A stretch of DNA of 48,023 bases from Spirochaetia bacterium (GCA_009885105.1 VFLI01000014.1:1-48023), one strand, 5' to 3'; shown: positions 17,175-25,292, counted from the first letter of the stretch. Notes: generated by a model not told the origin, from the sequence alone. Program-made: numbers and translations.

Positions 17175-17225
17175 TGGAAAAGATAACAGAAATCGAGGAT
17201 AGAAGTCAACTGAAATCTGTATTAT
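17175..17225 (+). mobile_element. Fragment of an IS256-family transposase gene
   Basis: These 51 nt match the first ~17 codons of the complete transposase gene at 43620-43670 with only three mismatches (including the stretch AATCGAGGATAGAAGTCAAC). Similarity stops abruptly at 17226, where repeat copy D begins. It is a remnant of a related insertion whose remainder was deleted. Confidence 0.75.
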
Positions 17226-17229
17226 CGGT

Positions 17230-17307
17230 CTACGAGATTTCCAACGTTTTTTCGATTTGACTGGAAGATCGCCGGTGTTCTCTACTGTCAGTATTGTTCT
17301 ATAAAAC
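17230..17307 (+). repeat. Dispersed repeat, copy D (right-half type)
   Basis: TACGAGATTTCCAACG, then TTTGACTGGAAGATCGCCGG, then CTACTGTCAGTATTGTTCT. It aligns with copy B over its whole length and abuts the transposase fragment on its left. Confidence 0.7.
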
Positions 17308-17309
17308 AG

Positions 17310-17423
17310 CTAAGGTTTTTCCAGTAATTCGGCAATCTCGGAGCTGAGGCGTGTCAGGTTTTCTTCCAGAACGCCCCATTGCTGGATGTCGGTAAGATAC
17401 TGCCTGGAATTCGATTCAACCAT
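17310..17423 (-). pseudogene. Internally deleted HEPN (DUF86-like) toxin, 37 codons left
   Basis: Directly after the MNT gene, and overlapping its stop, an ATG opens a 37-codon frame. The first part (ESNSRQYLTDIQ) looks like the start of a DUF86 HEPN toxin, and the second part (WGVLEENLTRLSSEIAELL) looks like the end of one. The central ~80-90 residues, including the RNase RX4-6H motif, are absent. An internal in-frame deletion explains this. No catalytic motif remains, so the module should be non-toxic. Confidence 0.55.
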
Positions 17424-17724
17424 AGACCGGTACACGCCTGGCTTTCACTGAGGCTAAGAAATACGGATTGCGAATGGCTCGCTCTTCAATAAGATCCACA
17501 TGCCGTGAAAACAACATTTCCAGATCATCAATCATTCCCAGATAGCTTTTCGCATGCTCGCGAGGAGTCATTTCTTCGAATTCAACCAGAAAATCTACGT
17601 CACTGCCGGCCTGGTTAAAGCCATTTTCCGCAGCGGCTGAACCGACAAGTTCCAGGCGTCGAACCCGGTTTTTTTTACACAAAGTGCGCAAGGCATCTTC
17701 TTTTCCCGTCAGCAATGTGGTCAC
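17416..17724 (-). CDS. mntA: MNT-domain minimal nucleotidyltransferase (antitoxin type), 102 aa
   Basis: This is a minimal nucleotidyltransferase of the MNT/HEPN (type VII) toxin-antitoxin family, in which MNT inactivates HEPN by adding AMP. The catalytic signature is present: LELVGSAAAENG (GS motif) followed by SDVDFLVEFEE with the paired aspartates, and a later D (HVDLIEE). The start is GTG with GAGG about 13 nt upstream. The partner HEPN gene follows immediately but is collapsed to 37 codons, so this MNT is probably an orphan. Confidence 0.8.
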   Translation of the reverse strand: MTTLLTGKEDALRTLCKKNRVRRLELVGSAAAENGFNQAGSDVDFLVEFEEMTPREHAKSYLGMIDDLEMLFSRHVDLIEERAIRNPYFLASVKARRVPVYG

Positions 17725-17810
17725 ACACTCAGCAGCCTCGGTGTATTGTGAAAGTCAAGAAAAAACTGCGGCAGTACACCGGACAATACTGCATTTCAAC
17801 AACCATCGCA

Positions 17811-17908
17811 AATTTAAGCCCACAGCCTTCCAGAGTCTCTCGGACATCCTGCCAGCAGCAAACCGGTGATAGCACTAATGTCCGGGACTTCCAGCGTTTT
17901 CGTGGTTG
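17811..17908 (+). repeat. Dispersed repeat, copy E2 (left-half type)
   Basis: ATTTAAGCCC, AGCCTTCCAGAGT and CTCTCGGACATCC match copy E1. Further right, TGTCCGGGACTTCCAGCG aligns with the beginning of the right-half copies and forms an imperfect inverted repeat with TCTCGGACA. It lies between the MNT gene and the kinase gene in a 385-bp gap that also holds the 20-codon frame and hairpin described separately. Confidence 0.6.
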
Positions 17909-17996
17909 ACCGTCGGTATTTTCAAAGGTAGAGTAGACCATCCCTGTAACAAATCTTCCCCGGGAACCGAAAATAACCGAGCGACAGGAGGATAGT

Positions 17997-18059
17997 ATGT
18001 CTTTGTTTGGACTTGATCGCAGGCGGAAATGGATATCTGTGAGGATTCCGGTGCTGTAG
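17997..18059 (+). CDS. Possible small leader ORF, 20 aa
   Basis: ATG 17997 is preceded by a near-perfect SD (CAGGAGG, 7 nt away) and opens a 20-codon frame that reads MSLFGLDRRRK and then ends in VRIPVL. It lies just upstream of the sensor kinase and its stop is 9 nt before the hairpin at 18068. It could be a leader peptide or the truncated start of a lost gene. The strong SD is the only support. Confidence 0.35.
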   Translation: MSLFGLDRRRKWISVRIPVL

Positions 18060-18067
18060 TTTCGCAC

Positions 18068-18088
18068 GTCTGCCCGTCGTGGGCAGAC
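18068..18088 (+). promoter_or_regulatory. Hairpin in the kinase leader
   Basis: GTCTGCCC-GTCGT-GGGCAGAC is a perfect 8-bp stem with a 5-nt loop, 21 nt before the kinase start codon and just after the 20-codon frame. No U-run follows, so it is more likely a leader structure affecting translation or mRNA stability than a terminator. Confidence 0.4.
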
Positions 18089-18109
18089 TTAATAGAAAGG
18101 AGGGCCTTA

Positions 18110-20782
18110 ATGGACAAATCAGAAATAGACCAAAATGATCATGGACATGCTTTAAAGATATCGGATGATCTGTTTGATCGTGTCTGTGAAATGACAAAAG
18201 TTGGAGGATGGGAGCTTGATCTGCAGTCCGGTAAACTCTTCTGGTCGCTGGAAACCTATCGTATACACGAAGTCGATCCTCAAGTAGAACCGTCCGTTGC
18301 AGCAGCCCAATCTTTTTATTCCCCAGATATTAAGTCAAAACTCGAGGCCATGGTACAGGCTGGTATCGAGCATGGCACACCCTGGGATTACGAGTTGCCC
18401 ATGACAACTGCCAGGGGGCGCAATATCTGGGTGAGGGGGCAAGGGACCGTCACAATCGAAAACGGCAAGATAATTAAGCTGATAGGTTCATTTCAGGATA
18501 TCTCCGATCGCAAACGCGTCGAAGAGGCGCTGCGGCAGAACAAGCATCGCCTTGAATTAGCTACTTCATCCGTATCTTTAGGTATATGGGACTGGGACAT
18601 TATCAACAATAATATGGCGTGGGACGATCAGATGTATCGTTTGTACGGTGTTACTGACAAGAAATCGGCCACGGGTGTCGAGTTATGGCAGAAGGGATTG
18701 CATCCTGACGATTTTGCATATGCCTGGGAAGAATGCCAGGCAGCTCTGCGCGGCGAAAAAAAATACGATATCGAATTCAGGGTCAAGCATCCCGACGGAA
18801 CCGTAAAATTTATCAAGGCCGATGGAACCGTTTTGCGTGATGAAAACGGCAAAGCTGTTCGGATGTTAGGAGTCAACCGCGACATTACAGAGAGCAAACT
18901 TGCGGAAGTACAGCTTAAGGAAATTGAAGCCTTAATGAGAATAGCAATCGAACACCTTCAGATAATTTTTTATATGATAGATCATGAAGGAAAATTCAGG
19001 CTTTCAGTGGGCGCCGGACTCAAAGGTCTTGGGCTCGAGCAAAATCAGGTGGTAGGTCTTTCAGCATTCGAGATTTATAAGGACTTTCCGGAAATAATAA
19101 ATGCTATTCAAGCAACCTTGTCTGGCAAAGCAGCAACCTTTGAGTCGCATGTATCGGGTTCAACTTACTTCAATACTTGCGTTCCCTTTTCGACACCAGG
19201 CAGTGGATTTTCCGGCCTTGTCGCAGTGGCATTGGACATTACCGATCGCAAGAAAGCGGCAGAAGCGATCTCCGCCGAAAAAGAGCGACTTGCTGTAACA
19301 CTCCGCAGTATCGGCGATGGAGTTATCACAACCGATACTCTGGGCAATGTTGTGATTATGAATAAAGTCGCGGAAGACCTCTGCGGCTGGAAGCAGGAGG
19401 AAGCACAGGGAAAACCGCTTGCGTCAGTTTTTAATATCATAAACCAGAGCACTCGCACACCTCATGAGAACCCCGTTGAAAAAGTGCTTTCCACCGGACT
19501 GATTATCGAGCTTGCAAACCATACGCTCCTTATTTCGCGGGATGGCACGGAACGGATAATTGCCGACTCCGGCGCGCCCATAAAGGACAAAGAGAGCAAG
19601 ACCATCGGCGTAGTGCTTGTCTTTCGCGATATGACCGAAAAGCACAGGCTGCTTGACAACATGCAACGCATCGACAAGCTCGATTCTCTCGGAGTTCTTG
19701 CCGGCGGTATCGCCCATGATTTTAATAACCTGTTGGCCGGTATTTTCGGCTACCTGGATATGGCGCGGGCGCGAAGTGTTACAGATACGACCGTTTCAAA
19801 GTATCTCGACAAAGCAGCGACTGTATTTGAACGCGCAAAAGATCTTACCCAGCAGCTTCTCACCTTTTCCAAGGGCGGTGTGCCAAAACGCAAAACCGGC
19901 CAATTAGGCAAACTGGTTAAGGAAAATGCCGCTTTTGTTCTTTCGGGCACGAATGTCATCTGCGACTTTCACATTGCACAGGACCTTTGGCTCGCCGATT
20001 TTGACGAGAACCAGATCGGGCAGGTGATTGACAATATCGTTCTCAATGCACAGCAGGCAATGCCGGTCGGCGGAACAATCGTTATCGCGATGAATAATCA
20101 TTCGCTGAAAGACAATGATACCCTGACGCTCAAAGCCGGCAATTACATCAAAGTATCTATAACGGATACCGGTGTCGGCATTCCTGAAAACCTGCTCAAA
20201 CGTATCTTTGATCCGTTCTTTACCACAAAGCAAAAAGGCAACGGGCTGGGTCTTGCCACATGCTATTCGATCGTTCAGAAACACGATGGCTATATTGATA
20301 TTGAATCTGTGCCGGGAAAAGGCAGCACTTTTCATATTTATCTGCCCGCTGCAAATAAGGGGACATTGCCGGATATTTCTCCATCGACATCGCAGCACAA
20401 AGGCAAGGGCAGCATTTTAGTCATGGATGATGAAAAATTTATGAGGGAGATTGTCGGTGATATGCTTGCAGATATGGGTTATACTCTGATTGAGGCAGAA
20501 AATGGCGAAGAAGCTTTGCGGCTTTGTGCCGCAGCAAAGAAGCAGGGTACTCAAATATGCGCAGCACTTTTTGATCTGACAATTCCTGGCGGCATGGGCG
20601 GAAAAGAAACCATCGTAAAATTCCGTGAACAGTTTCCTGAAATTCCAGTCTTTGCTTCCAGCGGTTTTTCGGAAGATCCGTCTATGGCAAGACCCACTGA
20701 ATTCGGTTTCACTGACAGCATCCGAAAGCCATTTAAAATAAATGAACTGGCGGAAATGCTGAATAAACATTTGCTGGCATAA
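18110..20782 (+). CDS. Multi-PAS hybrid sensor histidine kinase with C-terminal receiver, 890 aa
   Basis: This is a soluble hybrid sensor kinase with no transmembrane segment. I read about four PAS repeats: near residues 20-135 (VGGWELDLQSG), 145-265 (SLGIWDWDI), 275-395 and 395-515 (TLRSIGDGVITTD). The phospho-acceptor box AHDFNNLLAGIFGYL (about residue 535) is of the HDFNN class. The ATPase region has DTGVGIPE and GNGLGLATCYSIV, and a receiver at about 767-890 has DDE, the phospho-Asp in ALFDLTIPGG and K in SIRKPFK. The start is ATG 18110 with AGGAGG. No response regulator with an output domain is adjacent, so the phosphorelay partner is unknown. Confidence 0.88.
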   Translation: MDKSEIDQNDHGHALKISDDLFDRVCEMTKVGGWELDLQSGKLFWSLETYRIHEVDPQVEPSVAAAQSFYSPDIKSKLEAMVQAGIEHGTPWDYELPMTTARGRNIWVRGQGTVTIENGKIIKLIGSFQDISDRKRVEEALRQNKHRLELATSSVSLGIWDWDIINNNMAWDDQMYRLYGVTDKKSATGVELWQKGLHPDDFAYAWEECQAALRGEKKYDIEFRVKHPDGTVKFIKADGTVLRDENGKAVRMLGVNRDITESKLAEVQLKEIEALMRIAIEHLQIIFYMIDHEGKFRLSVGAGLKGLGLEQNQVVGLSAFEIYKDFPEIINAIQATLSGKAATFESHVSGSTYFNTCVPFSTPGSGFSGLVAVALDITDRKKAAEAISAEKERLAVTLRSIGDGVITTDTLGNVVIMNKVAEDLCGWKQEEAQGKPLASVFNIINQSTRTPHENPVEKVLSTGLIIELANHTLLISRDGTERIIADSGAPIKDKESKTIGVVLVFRDMTEKHRLLDNMQRIDKLDSLGVLAGGIAHDFNNLLAGIFGYLDMARARSVTDTTVSKYLDKAATVFERAKDLTQQLLTFSKGGVPKRKTGQLGKLVKENAAFVLSGTNVICDFHIAQDLWLADFDENQIGQVIDNIVLNAQQAMPVGGTIVIAMNNHSLKDNDTLTLKAGNYIKVSITDTGVGIPENLLKRIFDPFFTTKQKGNGLGLATCYSIVQKHDGYIDIESVPGKGSTFHIYLPAANKGTLPDISPSTSQHKGKGSILVMDDEKFMREIVGDMLADMGYTLIEAENGEEALRLCAAAKKQGTQICAALFDLTIPGGMGGKETIVKFREQFPEIPVFASSGFSEDPSMARPTEFGFTDSIRKPFKINELAEMLNKHLLA

Positions 20783-20793
20783 TTGTTTATTCT

Positions 20794-20832
20794 AAATTTA
20801 TACTCCGAGCCTTCCAGAGTCGCCCGGATATA
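20794..20832 (+). repeat. Dispersed repeat, copy E3 (left-half type, short)
   Basis: AAATTTATACTCCGAGCCTT followed by CCAGAGTCGCCCGGATAT, just after the kinase stop codon. It matches the left half of copies E1 and E2 over about 35 nt and lacks the right part. Confidence 0.5.
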
Positions 20833-20942
20833 CTGATCACATCAGAATCTGTCAAATCGATACGTCGCATGCGCGTCAAGTCATGCAAAAAACGCTCGCG
20901 CGGGGAAAGCGCCCGGACATGTTTGATTCAAGGAGATCTTCC

Positions 20943-22571
20943 ATGGCCGCATCGTATCCAAAAAAAGAATTCGACTACATCATCATCGGCGGGGGTTCGG
21001 CCGGGTGCTTGATTGCCAACCGCCTGTCGGAAAATCCTGCGAACACCGTCTGTCTTCTCGAGGCCGGCCCCGATGACAAAACGTTCTGGATACACAACTG
21101 CAATCCGATCAATATGCTTTATCTCATGAACAGCCGGAAGTACAACTGGTTGTTTTATGCCCAGGGGAATGCGTCGACGGGGAAGCGGAAGTTTTTCTGG
21201 CCCAGAGGAAAGACTCTCGGCGGCTCGAGCTCGGTGAATGCCATGATCTACACGCGCGGCCATCCTTCGGATTTCGACCACTGGGCGAAGCTCGGCTGCA
21301 AAGGCTGGGATTACAAATCCGTTCTTCCCTGGTTTAAAAAAACAGAGATGCAGCATCGCGGCGGCGATAAATTCCACGGCGCTGCAGGCGATATGGATGT
21401 CATTGATCCCAACTTTCATTTTCCTCCGAGCGAAGCATTCATTGAAGCCTGCGTTCAGGCGGGCATTCCGCACAACCGGGATCTTAACGGATCAAAGTAC
21501 GAAGGAGTCGATTTTTTCCAGACCAACCAGACAGCGCAGGGCAGACGCGCGCATGCAGCACAGTCCTTCCTGAATCACATTCTGGACCGGCCGAATCTCA
21601 CCGTGCTGACGATGGCATATGTCAAGCGTATCTGCTTTGATAAGAAGACAGCCGTCGGCGTGGAATACTTTGATTTGAACGACGGGAAAAATGTCGTATC
21701 GCTTCAGGCGAAAAAAGAGGTCATTCTCAGCGCCGGCGTGATCGGATCTCCGCAGATACTGAAACTGTCCGGGATCGGGCCTGAAAATGAGCTGCGGAAT
21801 TTCGGAATACCCGTTGTGCATGATCTGCCGGGAGTGGGCGAAAACCTCCAGGATCATCCGGATGTGATTTTGCGCTACCGAGATAAGAGCAAAAGTTCTC
21901 TCACAACCGTGCCTCTGCCGTATATGATAAGTTTCATGTCGAAATTTTATCAGACCAAGAAGCCGCATATCTTCACGCCTACGGACGCCGGTGGCTTTGT
22001 AAAATCAGATCCAAAAGTAAAAGTGCCCGATCTACAGCTGCAGTTTGCTTCGGTGCGGATGCAGCCCCACGGCCGCGGACTTTTCACAACATCGCAGGCC
22101 GGTTTCGTTCTGCATGTCTGCCATATGCGGCCCGGCAGTCGCGGAAGGATCACCCTGCAGTCGGCGGATCCTTTCGACCATCCGCGGATTGAGGCAAATT
22201 ATTTTGCCGACAGAATGGAACTGGAAGCGCTCATCAAAGGTGTGAAAATCGCGCGGCAGATCATCGCACAGAAAGCCATGGACGATATCCGCGGCGAAGA
22301 AGAAGTGCCGGGACCGCAGGTGCAAAGCGACCGCGAAATCCAGGACTTTATAATGCAGAAGATGGAATCGGTTTATCATACGGCCGGCTCGTGTAAAATG
22401 GGCGTCGACAAAATGGCCGTGGTGGATCCGCAGCTGAAAGTCCGCGGCGTGAAACGTCTTCGCGTGATCGATTCTTCGATTCTGCCAACCATCACAGGCA
22501 GCAATATCCACGGGCCCACGGTTATGATTGCGGAAAAAGGAGCGTTTATGGTGCTTGGCGGGAAAGTGTAA
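20943..22571 (+). CDS. GMC-family oxidoreductase (choline-dehydrogenase-like), 542 aa
   Basis: This FAD-dependent alcohol dehydrogenase or oxidase is of the glucose-methanol-choline family. The FAD-binding motif FDYIIIGGGSAGCLIANRL lies near residue 10, GMC signature 1 is PRGKTLGGSSSVNAM, signature 2 is GSPQILKLSGIGP, and the C-terminal catalytic His pair is in YHTAGSCKMG (about 477) and NIHGPTVMIAEKG (about 520). Length and motifs are closest to BetA/AlkJ-type proteins. There is no betaine aldehyde dehydrogenase or BetI nearby, so a broad aliphatic-alcohol substrate is as likely as choline. ATG 20943 is chosen for its AAGGAG SD; an upstream in-frame ATG at 20883 lacks one. Confidence 0.85.
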   Translation: MAASYPKKEFDYIIIGGGSAGCLIANRLSENPANTVCLLEAGPDDKTFWIHNCNPINMLYLMNSRKYNWLFYAQGNASTGKRKFFWPRGKTLGGSSSVNAMIYTRGHPSDFDHWAKLGCKGWDYKSVLPWFKKTEMQHRGGDKFHGAAGDMDVIDPNFHFPPSEAFIEACVQAGIPHNRDLNGSKYEGVDFFQTNQTAQGRRAHAAQSFLNHILDRPNLTVLTMAYVKRICFDKKTAVGVEYFDLNDGKNVVSLQAKKEVILSAGVIGSPQILKLSGIGPENELRNFGIPVVHDLPGVGENLQDHPDVILRYRDKSKSSLTTVPLPYMISFMSKFYQTKKPHIFTPTDAGGFVKSDPKVKVPDLQLQFASVRMQPHGRGLFTTSQAGFVLHVCHMRPGSRGRITLQSADPFDHPRIEANYFADRMELEALIKGVKIARQIIAQKAMDDIRGEEEVPGPQVQSDREIQDFIMQKMESVYHTAGSCKMGVDKMAVVDPQLKVRGVKRLRVIDSSILPTITGSNIHGPTVMIAEKGAFMVLGGKV

Positions 22572-22682
22572 GACCAGTGGAAGGGGGAGCAGGGAATTGT
22601 GGAATAGGGATAAAGAAAAAAATCTCTGTATCTCATCTATCTCCTCATCCCCCTGGCCGATCGCATATATTTTCTTTTTAAT

Positions 22683-22711
22683 TTGACATCTGTACGCATA
22701 TAAAATATAAC
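22683..22711 (+). promoter_or_regulatory. vapBC promoter, probably leaderless
   Basis: TTGACA (22683-22688), a 17-nt spacer and TATAAC (22706-22711). The -10 ends 7 nt before the antitoxin ATG and no SD is present, so transcription probably starts at or next to the ATG. Confidence 0.65.
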
Positions 22712-22718
22712 GATTTAT

Positions 22719-22919
22719 ATGCGCACGACACTGGATATTCCGGAAGATCTTATGACGGAGGCGGCGAGCATTCTTGGTTATAAATCCAAGACTGATGTTG
22801 TTGTTTTTTCCCTGCGGGAATTGATCCGGAGAAAGAAAATAGAAGATTTGAAAAACCTTGCCGGCAAGGTAAAAATATCAATCGATATCGACAGGCACAG
22901 GAGACGGTCGAAGAAGTGA
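22719..22919 (+). CDS. vapB: VapB-type ribbon-helix-helix antitoxin, 66 aa
   Basis: MRTTLDIPEDLM is the standard opening of VapB antitoxins of the RHH class (MRTTL-x-L/I). It is followed by a helix (EAASILGYKSKTDVVVFSLRELIRR) and a basic, disordered C-terminus ending in RRRSKK. It binds the promoter and neutralises the following PIN toxin. Its stop overlaps the toxin's GTG start by 4 nt (GTGA). It lacks an SD and starts 7 nt after the -10 box. Confidence 0.85.
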   Translation: MRTTLDIPEDLMTEAASILGYKSKTDVVVFSLRELIRRKKIEDLKNLAGKVKISIDIDRHRRRSKK

Positions 22920-23299
22920 TAGTTGTCGATACATCCATCTGGATCGAATATTTTCGGGGGAGCAGGTCGGATATTGTCGAGAAAATACACATGTATCTCG
23001 ATGAGGATCAGATCGTTTTGCCAGTCCTTGTCAAACTTGAAATTCTTGCCGGATGCTCAAAGAAAAATTTTGCGGAAGTAAAACGGACTTTCTCCGCTCT
23101 GCCATTATTGTATCCCGAATATTCGACCTGGGAAAAAATTGAGGAATGGCTTCCTCTGGCAATCGGTCATGGAGAAAATTTTTCGATCCCCGATCTGATC
23201 ATCGCCGCGATTGCGCAAGAGCGGCAGGCTTTTCTCTGGACGCAGGACGGCGACTACAAACGGATGGAAAAACTGCGATTCGTAAAATTACTAAAATAA
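22916..23299 (+). CDS. vapC: PIN-domain toxin (VapC family), 127 aa
   Basis: This is a PIN ribonuclease toxin with IVVDTSIWIEYFRG at the N-terminus, VKLEILAGCS in the middle and ISIPDLIIAAIA-like FSIPDLIIAAIA with WTQDGDYKRM near the end. These give the four acidic residues of the family. The start is GTG, coupled to the antitoxin. It resembles the VapC at 13.2 kb in its opening motif but is clearly a different lineage. The protein is intact. Confidence 0.87.
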   Translation: MIVVDTSIWIEYFRGSRSDIVEKIHMYLDEDQIVLPVLVKLEILAGCSKKNFAEVKRTFSALPLLYPEYSTWEKIEEWLPLAIGHGENFSIPDLIIAAIAQERQAFLWTQDGDYKRMEKLRFVKLLK

Positions 23300-23300
23300 T

Positions 23301-23333
23301 CGGGTAATCCCGGCTTTTTCGTTTTGAGCCGGG
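23301..23333 (+). terminator. Probable terminator after vapC
   Basis: CGGG-TAAT-CCCG is followed by GCTTTTTCGTTTT. The same segment also forms CCCGGCT...AGCCGGG with a T-rich loop, so it could serve the convergent gene as well. Confidence 0.5.
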
Positions 23334-23347
23334 AAGCGGGCTCGAAT

Positions 23348-24123
23348 TCAGAGAGCCACGGTGACTGAGAAAAAAAATCCGCGGCGGGAATCGGTGACGT
23401 TTCGCTGATAATTCCTGCCGTCTATTACCGCTCCTCCGGCGCCGTTCTGAATCGTCTGTGTGAGCAGCTGGGCCGGATCGGAGGGACCGGTTACAAACAG
23501 AACATACGGGTTGTATCCCTTTACTCTTACGCGCGCTGTCGTATAATCAAATCCAAAACCGATTATCACGGACGAAGCAGCCTGATAGTTGATCTGGGGC
23601 TTGATGGAAAATCCGGCCCGATGCATTACCGGAGAATTGCCGGAAGCGGGGATCAGAAAGTTCCCGAGTCCCGCGTTGAATACATTCTTGCCGACAGTGT
23701 CGATCCCGACTGCGCGCCAGCATCCAATCCCGATTCGCTGATATGGATTGTATTTCTGAGAATCCCCGCCCCAGTTTTTTCCCGGAGCGAGCGCTTTAAA
23801 ATACAGACTGGGAATCACCAAACTCGTCTGCGGTTCATTCAGCATCGCATACGATTGATTGAAGTACGCGGAAAGGGGATCCGTTCTCAGGAGACTGACT
23901 CTCTGAAAATCATCCGTCCTGAGCATGCCATACGAGGCGCTGACGCCCAGAAAGTAGCGGTGCGTTTTTTCTGCATTGGCCTGCGCATCGGCGCCTTCGC
24001 CTTCGGCGAATACCGCGCCGCCTGTGCCTTCGCGGCATTGCTCATGCAGCCCGCCACGACCAGTTCGGAAAAGCTGACGATGTCCTCTTTGTTATTTGCC
24101 GTATGCGGTATGCAGGATGACAT
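23348..24123 (-). pseudogene. Frameshifted outer-membrane-beta-barrel-like gene
   Basis: The 3' part is a coherent 192-codon frame with alternating hydrophobic strands (SVIIGFGFDYTTARVRV) ending in RRGFFFSVTVAL. Alternating strands with a hydrophobic C-terminal strand resemble an outer membrane barrel. Upstream, that frame stays open as GGAVFAEGEGADAQANAEKT and RYFLGVSASYGMLRTDD, while the only start lies in another frame (ATG 24123, opening MSSCIPHTANNKEDIV). A frameshift near 24030-24060 is the simplest reading. The 5' end abuts the DUF4143 gene (15 bp), so it may also be truncated. The family is not identified. Confidence 0.5.
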
Positions 24124-24137
24124 GACGCCGGATACTG

Positions 24138-25286
24138 CTAAGGCCGGATTTTTATCTTTGCCCGCATATCGGCAAGCAATGCCGGCAATTCTGTCGGAAG
24201 ACTGCCGATGATGATTCCATCTTTTTCCAGTCGCCGGTGGATTTGATGAACAAGCTGTCTGGAGAATATGGGCTCTGAACGCTCCCTGAAATAGCGCAGG
24301 TGTCCGCTTAACTTTTCATCGGAAGTCTTAATCTCTACGGCGGCCAGGATTTGCCGGTTCAGAAGCACCACGAAATCCACCTCGCGGTGTTCGCGGTCCC
24401 TGAAGAACCGCAGTTCCATCTTTTTCCCCCAAACATCGTGCGCCCAATCACAGAACTTATGGAGACTGCAGGCCGTGAGATTCTCCAATCTCTGCGCCGG
24501 ATCATACGCAGCAGCGCAGTCATAGAAGTACACCTTGAATTCTTTTTTAAGAGAGCGGGCATAACCGCGCGAATATGGAATAATAGTGAATATTAAATAG
24601 AGGCGTTCTAAAAGATCAATCCAATTCTTAACGGTCGCCGGGGCCACAGAAAGATCCCGTGCAATGTTCGAATAGTTGATCAGCTGGCCGGTGCGTTCGC
24701 GAAGTATCTCAATCAGTATCTGTATATTTCGCAGCGAGTTGGATTTACTCAGATCGTGCAAATCTTCGCGCAATACAATATCAAAGCGGTCATTGCGAAG
24801 GCGTTCGGCGTCGTCTGGATTCAGGAGCGCCTCAGGAAATCCGCCAGTTTCCAGGAGTCGGCTGCAGCGGGCAGCGTTGGAAGCTTTCGGCAGGAAAGCC
24901 GCGGATTCCTCCAGATCAACAGGGTGCAAATGATAATGATACGATCGGCCGGTTAACGCATCGCCCTGCCTTCGGAAGGTATCCAGACGGGCGCTGCCCG
25001 TAATGAGCAGCGGCGGCTTATTGCCGAATTCATCGGCCAGTCCCTTCAGATAGTTTTTCCATTGCGGGTATTTATGCAATTCATCCAGAACAATCAGCGA
25101 TTTCGATTTTTCCCAGAATTGTTCGCGAATGACTTTCTGATCACGGCGGATGTCCCAGTTCAGATATGTGCCCGCTTTCCCACAGAGTTCTTTTGCAAGC
25201 GTTGTTTTGCCGCATTGACGCGGACCCGCCAGAATCACCATTTTCTTTGCCAGGTCACGCAGGATTGGTTCAGCCAGATAGCGCAC
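24138..25286 (-). CDS. AAA_14/DUF4143 ATPase, 382 aa
   Basis: This P-loop ATPase is of the AAA_14 plus DUF4143 family. Walker A is LAGPRQCGKTTLA (residues 19-31), Walker B is SLIVLDELHK, and the family's ITGSARLDTFRRQGD-like block follows. The C-terminal DUF4143 domain contains the PD-(D/E)XK-like strand pair REVDFVVLL and AAVEIKTSD, suggesting a vestigial or real nuclease fold. The function is unknown; the family is abundant in mobile and TA-rich regions. The GTG start has no SD but lies 6 nt after a -10 box. A second family member is at 46.1 kb. Confidence 0.85.
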   Translation of the reverse strand: MRYLAEPILRDLAKKMVILAGPRQCGKTTLAKELCGKAGTYLNWDIRRDQKVIREQFWEKSKSLIVLDELHKYPQWKNYLKGLADEFGNKPPLLITGSARLDTFRRQGDALTGRSYHYHLHPVDLEESAAFLPKASNAARCSRLLETGGFPEALLNPDDAERLRNDRFDIVLREDLHDLSKSNSLRNIQILIEILRERTGQLINYSNIARDLSVAPATVKNWIDLLERLYLIFTIIPYSRGYARSLKKEFKVYFYDCAAAYDPAQRLENLTACSLHKFCDWAHDVWGKKMELRFFRDREHREVDFVVLLNRQILAAVEIKTSDEKLSGHLRYFRERSEPIFSRQLVHQIHRRLEKDGIIIGSLPTELPALLADMRAKIKIRP

Positions 25287-25292
25287 ATGACC

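Noticed and set aside
11990-17307. Repeat copies as a CRISPR array
   Set aside because: Copies are kilobases apart, degenerate and separated by genes; there are no cas genes.
11990-20832. Dispersed repeats as integron attC sites
   Set aside because: Only copy E1 has a GCTTAAC-like element and none has a matching GTTRRRY partner at the expected distance; no integrase gene is in the window. The cassette-like spacing is still notable and is reported without the integron claim.
20883-20942. Upstream start (ATG 20883) for the GMC oxidoreductase
   Set aside because: No SD and no signal-peptide character; ATG 20943 has AAGGAG.
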